Positions 34,019 through 42,467 are shown, counted from the first letter of the stretch. The stretch is DNA of 46,305 nt from Candidatus Fermentithermobacillaceae bacterium (GCA_012842425.1 DUSU01000095.1:1-46305); one strand, 5' to 3'. Numbers and translations: made by a program. Notes: generated by a model not told the origin, from the sequence alone.

Positions 34019-34582
34019 TTGGCGGATGACAAAGGAAGCCTAAACTCGCTTTGCGAGATTATTGCCCTTTTCACCTTTTACAGAGATGAAGCGGAACGCT
34101 GTCGGGAATCCGGCGCGTATTTGGCAAGCTGCGTACTTCTGGCATCGGCGCTGGAAGCCGCCCTCCTAGCCATGGCAGAGTGTTTCGCCCGAGAAGTCTC
34201 CGAGTTCACGCGAAGGTCCCGGGCCAAAGAACTGTCGAGGCCCCGAAAGGAATGGGGACTATCCCAGCTGCTCCTTATCGCCCGCAACCTCGATTGGCTT
34301 CCCTCAAGCCACAGAGAAATAGAGAGCCTGGATCCCCACGATGCCAAGGTCGGCGACTACATCGAAGTGGTAAGGGTCATCCGGAATCTCATTCATCCGG
34401 GGATCTACCTCCGCGAATATCCCGGTGAGGCAATCACCGAAAAACACCTGGACATATCCTACAGAGTCCTGGAGATCGCCTGCGAGTGCCTCTCGGGCAA
34501 ACTTGATAGCGCCATCCAAGCCGGAAAGGCCGGCGCAAAGAAGCGCTCTCGAAAGGGAAACTCAAACCGACGTCCCCTATAA
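34019..34582 (+). CDS. HEPN-like helical hypothetical protein
   Basis: A 187-residue, mostly helical protein that I cannot assign with certainty. An alpha-helical pattern (GAYLASCVLLASALEAALLAMAECF) followed by VVRVIRNLIHPGIYLRE contains an R-x6-H motif like that of HEPN ribonucleases and nucleotide-binding HEPN proteins. The tail is very basic (KAGAKKRSRKGNSNRR). The TTG start follows GGAGGGAATCATCCG. It sits after the degV gene. A role in toxin-antitoxin or defence systems cannot be shown; there is no obvious nucleotidyltransferase partner beside it. Confidence 0.55.
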   Translation: MADDKGSLNSLCEIIALFTFYRDEAERCRESGAYLASCVLLASALEAALLAMAECFAREVSEFTRRSRAKELSRPRKEWGLSQLLLIARNLDWLPSSHREIESLDPHDAKVGDYIEVVRVIRNLIHPGIYLREYPGEAITEKHLDISYRVLEIACECLSGKLDSAIQAGKAGAKKRSRKGNSNRRPL

Positions 34583-34683
34583 TGGCATGACCCGGAGCCC
34601 AATTCTCAATACTAGACGTGAACGGGAAGCAGACTTGTGATCCATTGCCAGCATAAACTTCGCTCGAAAGAAGGGATCAAGGC

Positions 34684-35112
34684 GTGGGACAGACCTTGTA
34701 CGCCGGGCTCCTTGCCGGCCTTGTGGCGGGATTGGTATCAGGAATAATGCTGCAGCTTATGTGGGTTCTCACACCGCTCAGTCTCCTCCTTTCCCTACCG
34801 CCGAATCCGTCTACCGGGTGGATTCCCCACCTGATCATCTCCCTCATATTTGGCATAGTCTTTGCCTTCGTCGCCGAAGCGTTCCTCCCCGGGCGGAGCG
34901 GCGCGGTGGCGGGCGGCCTCATAACTGGCCTCCTCGCGTGGATTGTAGGACCCCTCACCCTGGTCCCTCTCTGGATCGGTCTTCCTCCGCAGTACACCCT
35001 CGCGTCGAGGTGGCTTAAGGTACTGGCCGCGTACTTGGCTTACGGACTTGTCCTCGGCGAGGTTTTTCACGCGTTCCGCGAGAGAATCCCTGAAAGGCGG
35101 CGAGCAGAATGA
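34684..35112 (+). CDS. Small four-helix membrane protein, unknown function
   Basis: A 142-residue protein with about four hydrophobic segments (LYAGLLAGLVAGLVSGIMLQ, HLIISLIFGIVFAFVAEAF, AVAGGLITGLLAWIVGPLT, LKVLAAYLAYGLVLGEVFH) and a basic C-terminus. I do not recognise a named family. The GTG start is preceded by AAGGGATCAAGG. The stop overlaps the start of the propeller/beta-lactamase gene in ATGA, so the two are likely co-translated and may function together. Confidence 0.7.
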   Translation: MGQTLYAGLLAGLVAGLVSGIMLQLMWVLTPLSLLLSLPPNPSTGWIPHLIISLIFGIVFAFVAEAFLPGRSGAVAGGLITGLLAWIVGPLTLVPLWIGLPPQYTLASRWLKVLAAYLAYGLVLGEVFHAFRERIPERRRAE

Positions 35113-37313
35113 CCAAGAGGCTGTTCTTGTTCCTACTTCTTGCGCTCTTTGTCGCGGTCTCCATCGTGACGCTGAAGGTCACTCCGCTGCAAGCAGAAGA
35201 GACGGTTGAGGTGATGCTCCCGGGAGGCTACAGGATCGAACCCGTAGTGACCGGGCTGACTTTCCCCACGTCAATCGCCTGGGATGACCAGGGAAGGATG
35301 CACGTCCTGGAAGCGGGATACGCATACGGCCCCAAGGAAGTCGGGCCGGGCAGGGTGCTAAGGATCGAGGGCGGGGTCCCGACTACCGTCGTGGACGGCC
35401 TCAATTCTCCCGCCACAGATATCAAGTTCAAGGAAGGTGAGATGTACATCGCCCACAGAGGCACTCTCTCAGTGATGAGAGACGGAGGTCGCGTCGACCT
35501 CATCACAGGACTGCCTTCCGGAGACCACTACACCGGCGAAATCGCCTTTGACGATGAAGGATGGGTCTACATAGGCAACGGGACCGTGACAAACTCCGGA
35601 GTCGTCGGCGACGACAACTTCCGGTTCGGCTGGGCGGCGGAAAACCCCAACCTACACGATGTGCCTGCCAAGGACATAAGACTCGCAGGCCACAACTACG
35701 AGTCGCTGGACCTCAGGACGCCCAACCCGGCCGACAAAACGGTCACAGGCGGGTTTTCACCGTTCGGGACCCCTACGGCGCCCGGACAGGTCATTCCAGG
35801 CAACCTGAAGGCAAGCGGCGTTATCCTCCGGGTGAGGACGGATGGAAGCAACCCCGAAGTTTACGCGTGGGGGCTCAGAAATCCGTTCGGCCTGCGTTTC
35901 GACCCATCGGGAAGGCTCATCGCCGTTGACCAAGGCTATGACGACCGGGGAGTAAGGCCGGTTGCCAACGCCCCCGACCCGGTGTACGAGATCGTCCAGG
36001 ACGGATGGTACGGATGGCCCGACTACGTTGCGGGCATCCCCATTACCGACATGGGGTTCAGGTCTTCAAACCAAGATGCGGCGCCGGCCTTCCTCATGGC
36101 GGAACATCCGCCGCTGCAGCAGCCGATTGCCACTCTGAGCCCTCACACTGCGGCAATGAAGTTCGACTTCGCCCCGAGAGGGTTTGACGGTGAAGGCAAG
36201 ATGTTCATCGCCGCTTTCGGCGCCGGAGATCCGGCCACCGGCGTAGTGGGCGAGATAACGGGCAGCAAGGTCGTGACGCTCGACCTGGCTACCGGCAAGG
36301 TGGAAGACTTCGCTTACAACCGCAGCCGTAAGCCCGCGGGCCGTAACCTCTCCGGGCTGAACCATCCCGTGGACGTGAAATTCGGACCCGACGGCAGCAT
36401 GTACATCGTAGACTTTGGAGTGTTCGAGATAAACGGGCAAGTACCGAACGCCGTGCCGGGAACGGGCGTCATCTGGAGGGTGTTCAGGCAGAGGTCCGAG
36501 TACGCCGAGTTCTTGAGCGAAACCATGAAGAAACTCGAGTCGGCCCCTCCCTGGAACCCTGACTACGAACCGCTCAGGGCACAGGTTGAGGAGTGGGTTA
36601 AGTCCCAGCCGACCCAATGGGGAGTGTATTTCAAGGACCTCACCTCGGGGAAAACCTTCGGCGTGAATGAAAAACTCCCAGTACCTGCTGCCAGCACGGT
36701 GAAGGTAGCAGTAGTCCTTTTCGCCAGTAACTTGGTAAGTCAGGGCAAACTGTCGTGGGATGAGAGGCTCACCTATTACGCCGACCGCGACTGGCGCAGC
36801 GGGGCCGGCACCATGCAGTACACGGCCAAAGACGGAGACTCTTTTACAATCCGGGAACTCTGCGAGAAGGCAATCCGGGACAGCGACAACGTGGCATGGA
36901 AGATGCTCGAACGGAGGCTCGGCAAGGAAAACCTCATCTCGTTCATGTGGGGTCTTGGCGGCAAGAATGTCTACCCCGGCGGGCAGAACATTTCCACCGC
37001 CAAGGATAACGCCGTATACATGGAGGCAGCCCTGAACTTCGCAAAGGAGAGCCCTGAAGGCGGCAAGCTCATATTCGACTTGGCCAATACGGTATGGAAC
37101 ACCGGGCTCAACCGGTACATCGATGAAGTCGTGGTTGCCCACAAAGAAGGCGACATAACCGGCGTAGCCGACGACGTGGGGATCATCTATGCCAAGCATC
37201 CGTACATCCTCTCCATCATGTCGCAAGGACATGACGACGTAGAAGCCGGGTTTGAACTCATCGGACAGCTTTCCAGGATGGTCTACGATTACCAGGTCGG
37301 ACTCGAGAAATGA
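35109..37313 (+). CDS. Exported fusion: sugar-dehydrogenase-like beta-propeller plus serine beta-lactamase-like domain
   Basis: A 734-residue protein with a signal peptide (hydrophobic residues 5-25, cleavage near LQAEE). Residues about 35-460 resemble the glucose/sorbosone dehydrogenase propeller: AWGLRNPFGLRFDPSGRLIAVDQG, GWYGWPDYVAG, GLNHPVDVKFGPDGSMYIVDFG. Residues about 490-734 resemble class A beta-lactamases: STVK (SxxK at 529-532), SDN at 592-594 and KEG near 679 in the KTG position. No clear Omega-loop Glu equivalent to E166 is seen, so it may be a penicillin-binding or peptidase-like enzyme rather than a drug hydrolase. The ATG overlaps the upstream membrane-protein stop. Confidence 0.82.
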   Translation: MTKRLFLFLLLALFVAVSIVTLKVTPLQAEETVEVMLPGGYRIEPVVTGLTFPTSIAWDDQGRMHVLEAGYAYGPKEVGPGRVLRIEGGVPTTVVDGLNSPATDIKFKEGEMYIAHRGTLSVMRDGGRVDLITGLPSGDHYTGEIAFDDEGWVYIGNGTVTNSGVVGDDNFRFGWAAENPNLHDVPAKDIRLAGHNYESLDLRTPNPADKTVTGGFSPFGTPTAPGQVIPGNLKASGVILRVRTDGSNPEVYAWGLRNPFGLRFDPSGRLIAVDQGYDDRGVRPVANAPDPVYEIVQDGWYGWPDYVAGIPITDMGFRSSNQDAAPAFLMAEHPPLQQPIATLSPHTAAMKFDFAPRGFDGEGKMFIAAFGAGDPATGVVGEITGSKVVTLDLATGKVEDFAYNRSRKPAGRNLSGLNHPVDVKFGPDGSMYIVDFGVFEINGQVPNAVPGTGVIWRVFRQRSEYAEFLSETMKKLESAPPWNPDYEPLRAQVEEWVKSQPTQWGVYFKDLTSGKTFGVNEKLPVPAASTVKVAVVLFASNLVSQGKLSWDERLTYYADRDWRSGAGTMQYTAKDGDSFTIRELCEKAIRDSDNVAWKMLERRLGKENLISFMWGLGGKNVYPGGQNISTAKDNAVYMEAALNFAKESPEGGKLIFDLANTVWNTGLNRYIDEVVVAHKEGDITGVADDVGIIYAKHPYILSIMSQGHDDVEAGFELIGQLSRMVYDYQVGLEK

Positions 37314-37458
37314 GCCAGCCGAAAAAGCGAGCCCGGGGCGATGCCTATCTGGACAAACGATTCCGCCTGGAGGAACAACCAGAGCCGGAGAGATGACTCT
37401 GCCTTCAGAAATAATCAGGGGGTGCGAGCTTAGCAGCGGACCACCCCGGCCTGTTTGG

Positions 37459-37487
37459 TTGACCCGCTCATAGCTTAAGGATAGCAT
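37459..37487 (+). promoter_or_regulatory. Candidate promoter for the permease gene
   Basis: TTGACC and TAGCAT are separated by 17 bases, about 80 bases before the start. The -10 matches consensus at four of six positions. Confidence 0.45.
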
Positions 37488-37511
37488 GATTATGATTGGG
37501 ATTGGGTGGAG

Positions 37512-37532
37512 GAGGGGCCGGGACCCCTCTTT
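37512..37532 (+). terminator. Hairpin in the permease leader
   Basis: GAGGGG and CCCCTC pair around CCGGGA, followed by TTT, between the promoter candidate and the permease start. It could be a weak attenuator or the terminator of the upstream operon. Confidence 0.35.
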
Positions 37533-37564
37533 GTGCCGTATGTACGATGTTGGGAGGGGTTTAG

Positions 37565-38830
37565 TTGCAGCCAAAAATAGTAGCGGCGGTTACTTTCCTC
37601 ATCGCATACGCGATGCTCATCCTCGGAAAGATTCATCCCCCTTATGTAGTCTGGAGCGGGTCGATACTACTCCTGGCCCTCAAGGTTATAACGCCCGCAC
37701 AAGCGATAAGCAGCATCAACCTCAATGTGATCGGGATATTCATTGGGATGATGATCCTCTCCGATTTCTTTATCCACTCTCAGGTACCTGCTTACCTGAG
37801 TTGTATGATTGTTAACCCCAAACGCTCGGTCGCGGGAGCCGTGCTGGGGGTCTGCATCCTTGCCGGCGCAGTCTCGGCGGTCGTTGACAACGTAGCCACG
37901 GTGCTCATGATCGCCCCCATTGCGCTGGAGATCTCGAGAAGGCTCAAGATCTCGCCCGTCCCCTTCATAGTAGGCATCGCTGTATCGGCGAACCTCCAGG
38001 GAGCCGCGACACTGGTTGGAGACTCGACCTCTATTCTTCTGGCCAGTGCGGCCAAGATGTCATTTGCCGACTTCTTCTGGATGAAGGGACGGCCGGGCAT
38101 CTGCTTCTCAGTACAGCTCGGGGCCATAGCTTCCTTCTACGTCCTATGCCTCGTTTTCAGGCAGTACAAGGGCAGGTGCGTGAACATCGGGACCGTCAGA
38201 GTTACATCATGGGTCCCAACGATACTGATGGTCCTTATGATGATCACCATGGCGGCATCCAGCTTCATACCAGACCGCCCTGACTGGACCATCGGAGCCA
38301 TCGCTCTGGCGTACGCGGCCATCGCGCTCACCTGGAACATGTTCACGGGATACAAGCCTCTGGACCTCGCGCGCGATCTGGACTGGGCCACCGTCTTCTT
38401 GCTGGGAGGTCTCTTCATCCTGATCGGAAGCCTCACAACCACCGGTCTGGTAGGCGACATCGCCTCCCTCATATCCGGCTGGACCAAAGGAAACGCTTTC
38501 GTCGCCTACAACGTGATCGTATGGATGTCCGTGCTTGTATCGGCGTTCGTCGACAACATCCCGTACACCATGGCCATGCTGCCGGTAGCCCAGCTGGTCT
38601 CGACCGGCATCGGCACGTCGCCTTATGTGATGATGTTCGGGCTGCTCCTCGGCACCACCCTCGGCGGCAACATAACTCCCATCGGCGCGTCGGCCAACGT
38701 GGTCGCCGTATCGCTCCTCAGGAAAAACGGCCACAAGGTTACCTTCGGCGACTTCGTCCGTATTGGACTCCCGTTCACGGTGGCAGCCGTGTTGGTCGGC
38801 TCCTTGTTCAACTGGGTGGTGTGGAGATAG
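37565..38830 (+). CDS. ArsB/NhaD/SLC13-type ion or carboxylate permease
   Basis: A 421-residue polytopic membrane protein of the ion-transporter superfamily. Two inverted halves each contain the hallmark Asp-Asn motif: VSAVVDNVATVLMIAP in the first half and VSAFVDNIPYTMAMLP in the second. The segments LQGAATLVGDSTSILLA and LGGNITPIGASANVVAVSLLR match the substrate/cation-site loops of these carriers. The substrate may be arsenite, Na+/H+, citrate or a dicarboxylate and cannot be decided. The TTG start follows TTGGGAGGGG. Nearby genes for a 2-hydroxyacid dehydrogenase and an M20 amidohydrolase would fit an organic-acid role. Confidence 0.85.
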   Translation: MQPKIVAAVTFLIAYAMLILGKIHPPYVVWSGSILLLALKVITPAQAISSINLNVIGIFIGMMILSDFFIHSQVPAYLSCMIVNPKRSVAGAVLGVCILAGAVSAVVDNVATVLMIAPIALEISRRLKISPVPFIVGIAVSANLQGAATLVGDSTSILLASAAKMSFADFFWMKGRPGICFSVQLGAIASFYVLCLVFRQYKGRCVNIGTVRVTSWVPTILMVLMMITMAASSFIPDRPDWTIGAIALAYAAIALTWNMFTGYKPLDLARDLDWATVFLLGGLFILIGSLTTTGLVGDIASLISGWTKGNAFVAYNVIVWMSVLVSAFVDNIPYTMAMLPVAQLVSTGIGTSPYVMMFGLLLGTTLGGNITPIGASANVVAVSLLRKNGHKVTFGDFVRIGLPFTVAAVLVGSLFNWVVWR

Positions 38831-38880
38831 CCGGCCGCTAATAGACCGGTATCTGGCCGAGAACCGGTCGATGTCCGGCT
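38829..38880. terminator. Nested hairpin between convergent genes
   Basis: Outer arms AGCCGG/CCGGCT enclose inner arms GACCGGT/ACCGGTC. It lies just after the permease stop and before the end of the convergent dehydrogenase gene; no U-run is present. Confidence 0.5.
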
Positions 38881-38897
38881 ACTAACGTTCCGCCAGC

Positions 38898-39863
38898 TCA
38901 CACCGTCACGGGGTTCAGGGGCTCTTGACCGGATAGCAACCGGACGAGGTTCTCTGCCGCCATGACGGCCATCTTGGTGCGAGTCGCTATGCTCGCGCTT
39001 CCTATATGAGGGAGCAGCACGACATTGTCGAGCTCAAGCAGCGGACTATCCTGAGGCAAGGGCTCGGTTTCGAAAACATCGAGACCTGCCGCAAAGATCC
39101 TCTTCTCGCGCAGGGTTTCAATGAGTTCTTGTTCGCGGACGACGGCTCCCCGCGACGTATTGACCAAGACCGCAGTGGGCTTCATGAGAGAAAGCTCTCG
39201 CCGACCTATCATCCCGCGGGTCCTATCGGTGAGGGGCACGTGGATGGAGACAAAGTCAGATTCCTTGAGGAGGCCGTCCAGATCGCACCTTTCGACCCCC
39301 AGGCCGGCCTCGAGGTCCGGATGAGGCCTGTCGGACGTGTATAGCACCCGCATTGAGAAACCGCGAGCCCGCCTGGCCACCGCTTGCCCAATCCTACCCA
39401 GGCCGATGATCCCCAAGGTCTTTCCGTAGAGATCGACTCCGGTGAGGAGCATCGGAGACCAAGTCTTCCACTTGCCTTCCCGCAAGAACCTCTCTGCCTC
39501 GGTCACTCGCCTCGCGGCGGCCATCATCAGGGAGAAGGCAAGATCTGCGGTGGTCTCGGTCAGGACTCCGGGTGTGTTGGTGACCGTAATGCCCCTTCGC
39601 ATGCACGCTGCCACATCGATGTTGTCATAGCCCACTGCCATATTGGCCACGACTTTGAGTCTGGGCGCGCGGTCCAGAAGTCTTTCGTCAATCCGTTCGG
39701 TCAGCAGGCTGAAGAGGCCATCTACATCCCCGACCTCGGCCTCAAGGACATCCCTGGGAACCGCTTCGTCCTCCCTATCCCAGATGCGGTACTCGCACCG
39801 CCCGGCAATTATGTCCATGGCCTCTTTGGGAATCCTTCGCGTTATGTAAACTTTAGGTTTCAT
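38898..39863 (-). CDS. D-2-hydroxyacid dehydrogenase (glyoxylate/hydroxypyruvate reductase type)
   Basis: A 321-residue NAD(P)-dependent enzyme interconverting 2-keto acids and D-2-hydroxyacids. The Rossmann motif IIGLGRIGQAVARRARGF lies near residue 153. The active-site residues are visible: Arg in VNTSRGAVV, Glu in DVFETEPLPQ and His in LLPHIGSAS. NMAVGYDNIDV is also typical of the glyoxylate reductase branch. The ATG start follows AGAGGTGAT. It is divergent from the M20 gene and convergent with the permease. Confidence 0.92.
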   Translation of the reverse strand: MKPKVYITRRIPKEAMDIIAGRCEYRIWDREDEAVPRDVLEAEVGDVDGLFSLLTERIDERLLDRAPRLKVVANMAVGYDNIDVAACMRRGITVTNTPGVLTETTADLAFSLMMAAARRVTEAERFLREGKWKTWSPMLLTGVDLYGKTLGIIGLGRIGQAVARRARGFSMRVLYTSDRPHPDLEAGLGVERCDLDGLLKESDFVSIHVPLTDRTRGMIGRRELSLMKPTAVLVNTSRGAVVREQELIETLREKRIFAAGLDVFETEPLPQDSPLLELDNVVLLPHIGSASIATRTKMAVMAAENLVRLLSGQEPLNPVTV

Positions 39864-39964
39864 TCAAATCACCTCTCGCTGCAAGCATTGTACCAATCTT
39901 TCGGAGGTTAAGCGGACTCTCATAACGAAGTGAGAACCTGATGACATGGACGGGAGGGGTTCAC

Positions 39965-41287
39965 TTGACAGACACTGCCCTACTGAAAAAGCGGGTATGT
40001 GAGGAGATCGATAAACGTAAGGATGAGATAATCCAGATAGGCAATGACATTTTCGCCCATCCTGAGCTCGGATACAAAGAGTTCAGGACCAGCGAGCTGG
40101 TCGGAAAGGTTTTCAAGAAGATGGGGCTCTCCTTCCAGGACGGGCTCGCGATAACCGGCAAGAAGGCCCGCATCCCCGGGAAAGACCACAAACTGAACGT
40201 CTGCATCATGGGCGAACTCGACTCAGTCTTGTGCCCCGATCACCCCCACGCCGACCCGGAGACCGGCGCTGCCCATTCCTGCGGGCACAACGGCCAGATC
40301 GCGGCCATGCTCGGGGCCGGATTTGGGCTGGTTTTCTCCGGAGTCATGTCCGAGCTAGACGGCGATGTGACCCTCTTGGCGGTACCGGCGGAAGAGTATG
40401 TTGAGATCGAATACCGTGACGCATTGCGGCGCGAAGGAAAGATCAAGTTCCTGGGCGGCAAGCAAGAAATGATAGCCATCGGAGCGATGGACGACATCGA
40501 CATCTCGATGCTCACCCACCTCTCCGCGTTTGATGATCCGACCACGAAGGCCAGGTGCGGCGGCACCAACAACGGGTTTATCGGAAAGAATATCTTCTTC
40601 AAAGGTAAAGAAGCCCATGCCGGCGGAGCGCCTGAGAAAGGCGTCAACGCCCTCAAGGCAGCCATGCTCAGTCTTACCGCTATCGACATGCAGCGTGAGA
40701 CTTTCCGTGAGGCAGACACCATCAGGATCCACCCCATAATCACCAAAGGCGGCGACCTTGTGAACATAGTGCCGGCCGACGTGCGCGTGGAGACCTACGT
40801 AAGGGGTAAGACCGTGCCTGCCATCCTGGAAGCCTGCAAGAAGGTCGACAGGTGCCTCCGGGCAGGAGCCCTCGCGTTCGGCGCCGAGGTAGAGATCCGC
40901 ACGTTGCCCGGATATCTGCCCAACATCAACAGTCCGGACCTTGTGGAAATCCATAGGAAGAACCTCGTGAGCCTTGTCGGCGAAGATTCCGTGAAGGTCT
41001 CGGAACACCATTCCACGGGCTCCACCGACATGGGCGACATCAGCGCCATAATGCCTTCCATCCACCCCTACGGTGGAGGCGTGGTCGGAAACGCACACAC
41101 GAAGGACTACGAGGTCGTCGACCCGTACGTTGCCTACGTCCTCCCGGCTAAAGCCATGGCGATGACGGCCGTTGACCTCCTGGCCAACGGCGCGGCCGAA
41201 GGGCTCAGGATCAAGAACGCCTACAAACCCCTCTACACCAAGGAGACCTACCTCAAGATGTGGGAAGAGGCAGTGAGCGGGGAGTAA
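39965..41287 (+). CDS. M20-family amidohydrolase (AbgB/peptidase M20D type)
   Basis: A zinc or manganese hydrolase cleaving an N-acyl or amide bond. I start at TTG 39965 (440 residues), five bases after GGGAGGGG. Metal-ligand motifs are HSCGHNGQIAAML (family HxCGHxxH-like; the usual CGHDGH is CGHNGQ here), VPAEEYVEIEYRD with the catalytic Glu pair, GKEAHAGGAPEKGVNAL with the dimerisation-domain His, and the late SIHPYGGG. This form recalls aminobenzoyl-glutamate hydrolase subunit B. The substrate is not known. Confidence 0.87.
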   Translation: MTDTALLKKRVCEEIDKRKDEIIQIGNDIFAHPELGYKEFRTSELVGKVFKKMGLSFQDGLAITGKKARIPGKDHKLNVCIMGELDSVLCPDHPHADPETGAAHSCGHNGQIAAMLGAGFGLVFSGVMSELDGDVTLLAVPAEEYVEIEYRDALRREGKIKFLGGKQEMIAIGAMDDIDISMLTHLSAFDDPTTKARCGGTNNGFIGKNIFFKGKEAHAGGAPEKGVNALKAAMLSLTAIDMQRETFREADTIRIHPIITKGGDLVNIVPADVRVETYVRGKTVPAILEACKKVDRCLRAGALAFGAEVEIRTLPGYLPNINSPDLVEIHRKNLVSLVGEDSVKVSEHHSTGSTDMGDISAIMPSIHPYGGGVVGNAHTKDYEVVDPYVAYVLPAKAMAMTAVDLLANGAAEGLRIKNAYKPLYTKETYLKMWEEAVSGE

Positions 41288-41374
41288 CTGTCCGGGTGTG
41301 CTTTCACGGACCGGCAGCTTTCAGGCGGCCGGGAGTAGGCCGAGGCAAGAAAGAAGAATAAGAAGAGGAAAAAG

Positions 41375-41405
41375 AACAGAGCCCGCCTCAGAGACGGGCT
41401 CTGTT
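41375..41405 (-). terminator. Terminator downstream of the rubrerythrin gene
   Basis: Stem AACAGAGCCCG / CGGGCTCTGTT (11 bp, nine-base loop). On the minus strand it is followed by CTTTTTCCTCTTCTT, so it serves mainly the perR-rubrerythrin operon, about 97 bases after the stop. It may also act on the M20 transcript. Confidence 0.75.
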
Positions 41406-41501
41406 CTGGCCTATGCGTCTTATCTCTTGCCTCGCTGTCTACTTTCCCGGCTTGGCTCCTAATATTGCAGGCCTCTTTCCACCGCTCCGTTCCCTATGTT
41501 G

Positions 41502-41933
41502 TTATTCCTTGGTGAAGTACCTCTTCAGGAGTCCGGCAAGCGCCCGGGCGTGCCTGGCCTCATCGCGCGAGGTCTCGTCGAAGTAATCGTGGGCGGCGTC
41601 TATGCCAAGTTCCTTCGCCTTCGTAGCGGCTTCCTTCTTGGCCTTGTTCGACATCTGCTCTCCGGCCAGCATCTTCTTCAGGTTCTCTTCGGTTGACTCA
41701 GAGATCTGTCCGGTGAGTTCGGCGTAACCTGCAGCGTGAGCCGCTTCCTCATTGGCGATCCTCACGAGCACCTCGCCTATCTCGGGATATCCCTCACGAT
41801 AGGCCTGCCTGGCCATTGCGAGGTAGAGACCGACTTCCATTGTCTCGCCGGCAAAGTTCTTCCCCGCCATCTCCTCAACTTCGGTGCCTTTGCATACTCC
41901 GAGTTTGACTTCATTGATAAGGTCCAGGTTCAC
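41502..41933 (-). CDS. Rubrerythrin-like ferritin-family protein (no rubredoxin domain)
   Basis: A 143-residue four-helix diiron protein. Ligand motifs are [32 protein letters not shown] and [17 protein letters not shown], with the ExxH pairs of rubrerythrin. The C-terminal rubredoxin domain found in classical rubrerythrins is missing. These proteins reduce hydrogen peroxide in anaerobes. The GTG start follows GGAGGAATAACAA, and the gene is three bases after the perR stop, so it is in one operon with its probable regulator. An anaerobic or microaerophilic lifestyle is suggested. Confidence 0.88.
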   Translation of the reverse strand: MNLDLINEVKLGVCKGTEVEEMAGKNFAGETMEVGLYLAMARQAYREGYPEIGEVLVRIANEEAAHAAGYAELTGQISESTEENLKKMLAGEQMSNKAKKEAATKAKELGIDAAHDYFDETSRDEARHARALAGLLKRYFTKE

Positions 41934-41936
41934 TTG

Positions 41937-42413
41937 TTATTCCTCCCGTTCTTCATTCTGGAGTGTTTGCGCCCGTTCCCGACAGTCATTGCAATATCCG
42001 TAGAAGCAGCAGTCCATCGCTAGGATATCCCAGCTCGTCGTCGCCGAACCTTTGCTTAGTAGCTCGTGGAGGAGGGGCTCCAGTGCGCCGTTGGTGTCGT
42101 CCACCCTGCCGCAAAGGCGGCACACCAAGTGGGCATGGGGTTCTACATTGGCGTCGTAGCGGTAGACATTGTCTTCCATGCTGATGCGCCGGAGAAGTCC
42201 CGCTTCCTCGAGAGAATGTAGAGTCTGGTATACGGTGTTTGGACTTAGACCGGGGAAGTCCGGCTTCAGATGGCCGTAGACCATCTCCGGGCTGGGATGA
42301 GCCTTGCTGCCCATCATGTACCTCATGATGGCAAGCCGCTGAGGGGTAACCCGCAGACCTGCGAGTCTTAGAGCTTGCTCTTCACCGGATACTACATGCT
42401 GTTTCCTCTGCAC
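41937..42413 (-). CDS. perR: PerR-type peroxide-sensing Fur-family repressor
   Basis: A 158-residue Fur-family regulator with a winged helix (RLAGLRVTPQRLAIMRYM, LSPNTVYQTLHSLEEAGLL). Regulatory-metal ligands fit PerR: YDANVEPHAH gives Asp, then His at +6 and +8, as D85/H91/H93 in Bacillus PerR. Two CxxC pairs (CRLC and CNDC) form the structural zinc site. With Fe bound, PerR is oxidised by peroxide and leaves its operator. The GTG start has AAGGAG about 11 bases upstream. Operon partnership with a rubrerythrin and a Per-box-like promoter support PerR over Fur or Zur. Confidence 0.9.
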   Translation of the reverse strand: MQRKQHVVSGEEQALRLAGLRVTPQRLAIMRYMMGSKAHPSPEMVYGHLKPDFPGLSPNTVYQTLHSLEEAGLLRRISMEDNVYRYDANVEPHAHLVCRLCGRVDDTNGALEPLLHELLSKGSATTSWDILAMDCCFYGYCNDCRERAQTLQNEEREE

Positions 42414-42438
42414 TCGGGTTCACTCCTTACTGTAATGA

Positions 42439-42467
42439 ATACTACTTAGTAATCATTACTATGTCAA
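42439..42467 (-). promoter_or_regulatory. perR promoter with a Per-box-like operator in its spacer
   Basis: On the minus strand, TTGACA and TAGTAT are separated by 17 bases. The spacer contains the perfect 7-1-7 palindrome TAGTAATNATTACTA (42447-42461), the length and AT-rich form of a PerR/Fur box. Binding there would block RNA polymerase, giving autoregulation. Confidence 0.75.

Noticed and set aside
35109-37313. Two genes joined by a sequencing error
   Set aside because: The frame is continuous without a stop or SD at the junction, and no signal peptide precedes the second domain, so a true fusion is more likely; read mapping would settle it.
36066-37574. 502-residue minus-strand ORF opposite the fusion protein
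   Set aside because: Antisense to the propeller/beta-lactamase gene, which has clear motifs on the plus strand.
40355-41098. 247-residue minus-strand ORF opposite the M20 gene
   Set aside because: Antisense shadow with no motif; the plus-strand gene has all metal-site motifs.
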